Shown: positions 61,944-64,000 of the stretch, piece by piece
How the letters are laid out: each line of letters starts with the position of its first letter
How positions within the stretch are numbered: position 1 is the stretch's first letter
From: Aerococcus urinae
Lineage (GTDB): Bacteria; Bacillota; Bacilli; Lactobacillales; Aerococcaceae
Assembly: GCF_001543175.1 (NCBI RefSeq)
Contig: NZ_CP014161.1
Span: 1,910,263-1,974,262, forward strand
Reading direction: 5' to 3'
DNA length: 64,000 bases
Position numbers and translations under genes: made by a program
Notes under the pieces: generated by a model
Database searches by the model: none
Seen by the model: the letters and a program-made list of their open reading frames with translations, nothing else
What the model was told of the DNA's origin: nothing

Positions 61944-63131
61944 ATGACACAAACAGTCTATCAACATGCCAATGTCTTTAACGGAAAAGATGAAAACTTA
62001 TTAGAAGATGTTTGGTTTGTCGTGGATGAAGAGAGTGGTCGAATTACCGAGATGGGGAGCGGCCAAGCCCCAGATGCCGACCGAAATGTTGATCTCAAAG
62101 GGGCTTATGTCATGCCTGGTTTGATCAATGCCCATACCCACATGACCATGGACGCCCATGCCTTGGATTCCGGTTTAGGGGCTAATATTATTCAAACCAC
62201 TGTTTTAGCCTTGGATAATCTTCAAACCTGTTTGAAATCCGGGGTGACTTATATTCGTGAATGTGGAGCCGCTTATGATATTGACATCACTATGGCTCGC
62301 TTAGAGCGCCAAGGGAAAATTAAGCAAGTCCCGGAAATTATGCCCTCGGGCCGGGCTTATTCTATGACAGGTGGTCACGGAGATATGCCTAACTTCTCCT
62401 GGTTAGTCGATGACCCCCATGCTATGCGTCATGCCATTCGCCAAGGGATGAAAAATGGGGCCGAAACCATCAAGTTAATGGCAACTGGTGGGGTGATGAC
62501 CGAAGACGACCACATGTTCCAGCCCCAACTGTCTGTGGAAGAAATGCAGGTAGCCGTTGAAGAAGCCCACCACAAAGGCCGGACCGTTTCTGCCCACGCA
62601 GAAGGCCCGCAAGGAATTAAGAATGCTATTGCGGCGGGAGTAGACGGGATTGAACACTGCTTCTATTGTGATGATGAAGACATTGAGAAAATGGTTGACC
62701 AAGGCATTCATATTAACCCCACTATTGTGGCTGACTGGATCATCGCTACCAAGGGCGGCGAAGTTCTCCCAGACTTCCAAGTGGTTAAGGCCGCTGATGC
62801 CTTAGATGACTTATTAGCTAACCTGAAGAAGGCCTGGGATGCTGGCGTGAAGATGGGACTTGGTACTGATGCCGGGACACCTTTCAATGGCTTTGATATG
62901 GCGCCTAAGGAATTGGAATTAATGGTTGAATTACTTGACCGGACGCCTTATCAAGCCTTGATGACCTCCTATCAATCCGCTGAATTTATGCAGATTGACC
63001 AAGACTATGGCTCACTAGAAGCTGGGAAGTTTGCTGACTTCTTAGTCCTTAAGAATAATCCTCTAACGGATATTAGCGCGGTTCAAGAGGTAGATAAGGC
63101 TGTCTATAAGAAAGGCCAACGTCAATTTTAA
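61944..63131 (+). CDS. Metal-dependent amidohydrolase family protein
   Basis: A 395-residue amidohydrolase of the imidazolonepropionase/Xaa-Pro (Sgx9260-like) group. N-terminal metal motif PGLINAHTHMTMD, carboxylated-lysine region ETIKLMATGGVMT, then VSAHAEGPQGI, IEHCFYCDDEDI and the final metal Asp in GTDAGTPFNGF. Such enzymes often hydrolyse C-terminal prolyl or arginyl/lysyl dipeptides. AAAGGAG is upstream. Followed after 34 bp by a membrane protein that may import its substrate. Confidence 0.9.
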   Translation: MTQTVYQHANVFNGKDENLLEDVWFVVDEESGRITEMGSGQAPDADRNVDLKGAYVMPGLINAHTHMTMDAHALDSGLGANIIQTTVLALDNLQTCLKSGVTYIRECGAAYDIDITMARLERQGKIKQVPEIMPSGRAYSMTGGHGDMPNFSWLVDDPHAMRHAIRQGMKNGAETIKLMATGGVMTEDDHMFQPQLSVEEMQVAVEEAHHKGRTVSAHAEGPQGIKNAIAAGVDGIEHCFYCDDEDIEKMVDQGIHINPTIVADWIIATKGGEVLPDFQVVKAADALDDLLANLKKAWDAGVKMGLGTDAGTPFNGFDMAPKELELMVELLDRTPYQALMTSYQSAEFMQIDQDYGSLEAGKFADFLVLKNNPLTDISAVQEVDKAVYKKGQRQF

Positions 63132-63165
63132 ATAAATCACTAGATTGATTTAGAGGAGTGATATG

Positions 63166-64000
63166 ATGAATGCTATCTATGCCTTTACTATGATTATGAT
63201 TGCCATCGCTGTCGGTAATATTATTGCAGTAAAAACCAAGAGTATCGTTTCCATGCTGTTTTCCGTTTCAGTCATCTTCGTGGTGGCCTTTGCTTTAGGG
63301 CTGCCACGGACGATTTTTGCGGATTCTAGCTTATTAGCCTTAGGAACGATGCTAATTCCACCGATTCTAGTCCATTTAGGAACGTCGATGAATGTTCGCC
63401 AATTGTTGGAACAGTGGCGGGTGGTGATTGTCGCTGTGGCAGCCATTTTAGGCATTGTTACCTTTGTGGTCGGCCTAGGCCAATTGCTTGTTGGTCGACC
63501 GGCAGCTTTTACTGCAGCCCCACCAATTGCGGGTGGTATTATTGCAGGGATTCAAATGGGACAAACCGCTGCCGATATTGGTATGCCTGAATTGCAAGTT
63601 CTCGCTTCACTCTTAGTGGTGGTCCAAGGCTTTGTCGGCTATCCGATTGCTTCTTTTGTTTTAAAACGCGAAGGGCAAAAGGTTTTATCCGACTACCGAC
63701 AAGGAAAAATTCATTCCTTGCAGGGTCAAGGAGACCAGGAAGCAAGCGAGCGTATTATTGGTGACATTCATGAGGATTTGAAGTCGGATGAATGGTATCT
63801 GGCTAAGTTGGCCTTAGTGGCTTCCCTAGCTGTTTTTATTTCTCAAATGGTGAAAGCCTGGCTAGGTTATAATCTACTCGACCAAAATATCTTGGCCCTG
63901 GTTTTTGGGGTTCTGGCTCATCAGGTCGGTTTCTTAGAAAGTAACCCCTTAAACAAGGCTAACTCCTATGGTTTAGCCATGGCCTCACTGACGGTGGTGG
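63166..64000 (+). CDS. Membrane transporter, GltS-like (3' truncated by window end)
   Basis: The frame is open from ATG 63166 (GAGGAG 7 bp upstream; ATG 63163 also in frame) to the end of the window. At least 278 residues, with hydrophobic segments at ~1-20, 26-45, 50-70, 80-105 and beyond, and a polar loop at ~170-205. The pattern GGIIAGIQMGQTAADIGMPELQVLASLLVVVQGFVGYPIASF loosely resembles sodium/glutamate symporters. It probably forms an operon with the amidohydrolase. Assignment tentative. Confidence 0.65.
   Translation, partial: MNAIYAFTMIMIAIAVGNIIAVKTKSIVSMLFSVSVIFVVAFALGLPRTIFADSSLLALGTMLIPPILVHLGTSMNVRQLLEQWRVVIVAVAAILGIVTFVVGLGQLLVGRPAAFTAAPPIAGGIIAGIQMGQTAADIGMPELQVLASLLVVVQGFVGYPIASFVLKREGQKVLSDYRQGKIHSLQGQGDQEASERIIGDIHEDLKSDEWYLAKLALVASLAVFISQMVKAWLGYNLLDQNILALVFGVLAHQVGFLESNPLNKANSYGLAMASLTVV

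Overview
The window looks like the replication-origin region of a low-GC Gram-positive coccus of the order Lactobacillales, most likely an Aerococcus or close relative. This is inferred from gene content, strong AAGGAGG-type ribosome binding sites, cre-like sites and the gene set rpmH-rnpA-yidC-jag / dnaA-dnaN / yaaA-recF-gyrB-gyrA / rpsF-ssb-rpsR / gdpP-rplI-dnaB. No taxonomic search was possible.

Layout. Positions 1-2.4 kb: end of an AI-2E family transporter, a YbjQ protein and a PepSY lipoprotein. 2.7-9.5 kb: a sigma-54 module, made of a LevR-type activator, a mannose-class PTS operon (EIIA-EIIB-EIIC-EIID) behind a -24/-12 promoter, and divergent rpoN. 9.6-11.9 kb: two fatty-acid beta-oxidation enzymes with a cre-like site. 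12.2-14.6 kb: jag, yidC, rnpA, rpmH reading leftward. 15.0-21.1 kb: a complete 2-oxo-acid dehydrogenase operon (E3, E1 alpha, E1 beta, E2) plus a membrane EIIC-like protein, lying between rpmH and dnaA. 21.2-23.7 kb: a cluster of long palindromic repeats, then oriC, whose DnaA boxes flank dnaA and whose DnaA-trio and AT-rich unwinding element precede dnaN. 23.7-32.8 kb: dnaN, a glycolate-oxidase-like flavoprotein, then yaaA-recF-gyrB-gyrA. 33.2-36 kb: an ABC-2 exporter and an acetyltransferase. 36.4-40.3 kb: tRNA-Leu and a leftward operon (M20 amidohydrolase, YfcC transporter, asparaginase). 40.7-42.8 kb: rpsF-ssb-rpsR and a HTH/membrane-protein pair. 42.8-45.4 kb: a 2.57-kb AT-rich stretch without genes, holding seven parS-like sites and a DnaA-box cluster. 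45.4-51.9 kb: gdpP, a FetA-like ATPase with two FetB-like permeases, rplI, dnaB. 52.1-53.5 kb: tRNA-Lys and a probable remnant of an integrated element. 53.5-64 kb: iron alcohol dehydrogenase, YrhK-like protein, lactate permease, M20 deacylase, trpB behind a leader-peptide attenuator, argG behind an arginine T-box, an amidohydrolase and a truncated membrane transporter.

Most notable signals. (1) A family of long imperfect palindromes in which several separate helices are kept by paired sequence changes from copy to copy, while the intervening unpaired bases stay conserved. Copies or fragments lie near 2.4, 21.2-21.75, 36.3 and 58.65 kb, and one copy appears to be interrupted by another palindrome flanked by a 9-bp direct repeat. 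(2) The gene-free parS/DnaA-box region. (3) A trp leader peptide (MNNAFQSWQKWHRK) with a mutually exclusive hairpin series ahead of a lone trpB. (4) A T-box whose specifier aligns as CGC (Arg) ahead of argG. (5) A dehydrogenase E2 with two subunit-binding domains. (6) The same triplicated 11-bp motif downstream of both tRNA genes, resembling integrase arm sites.
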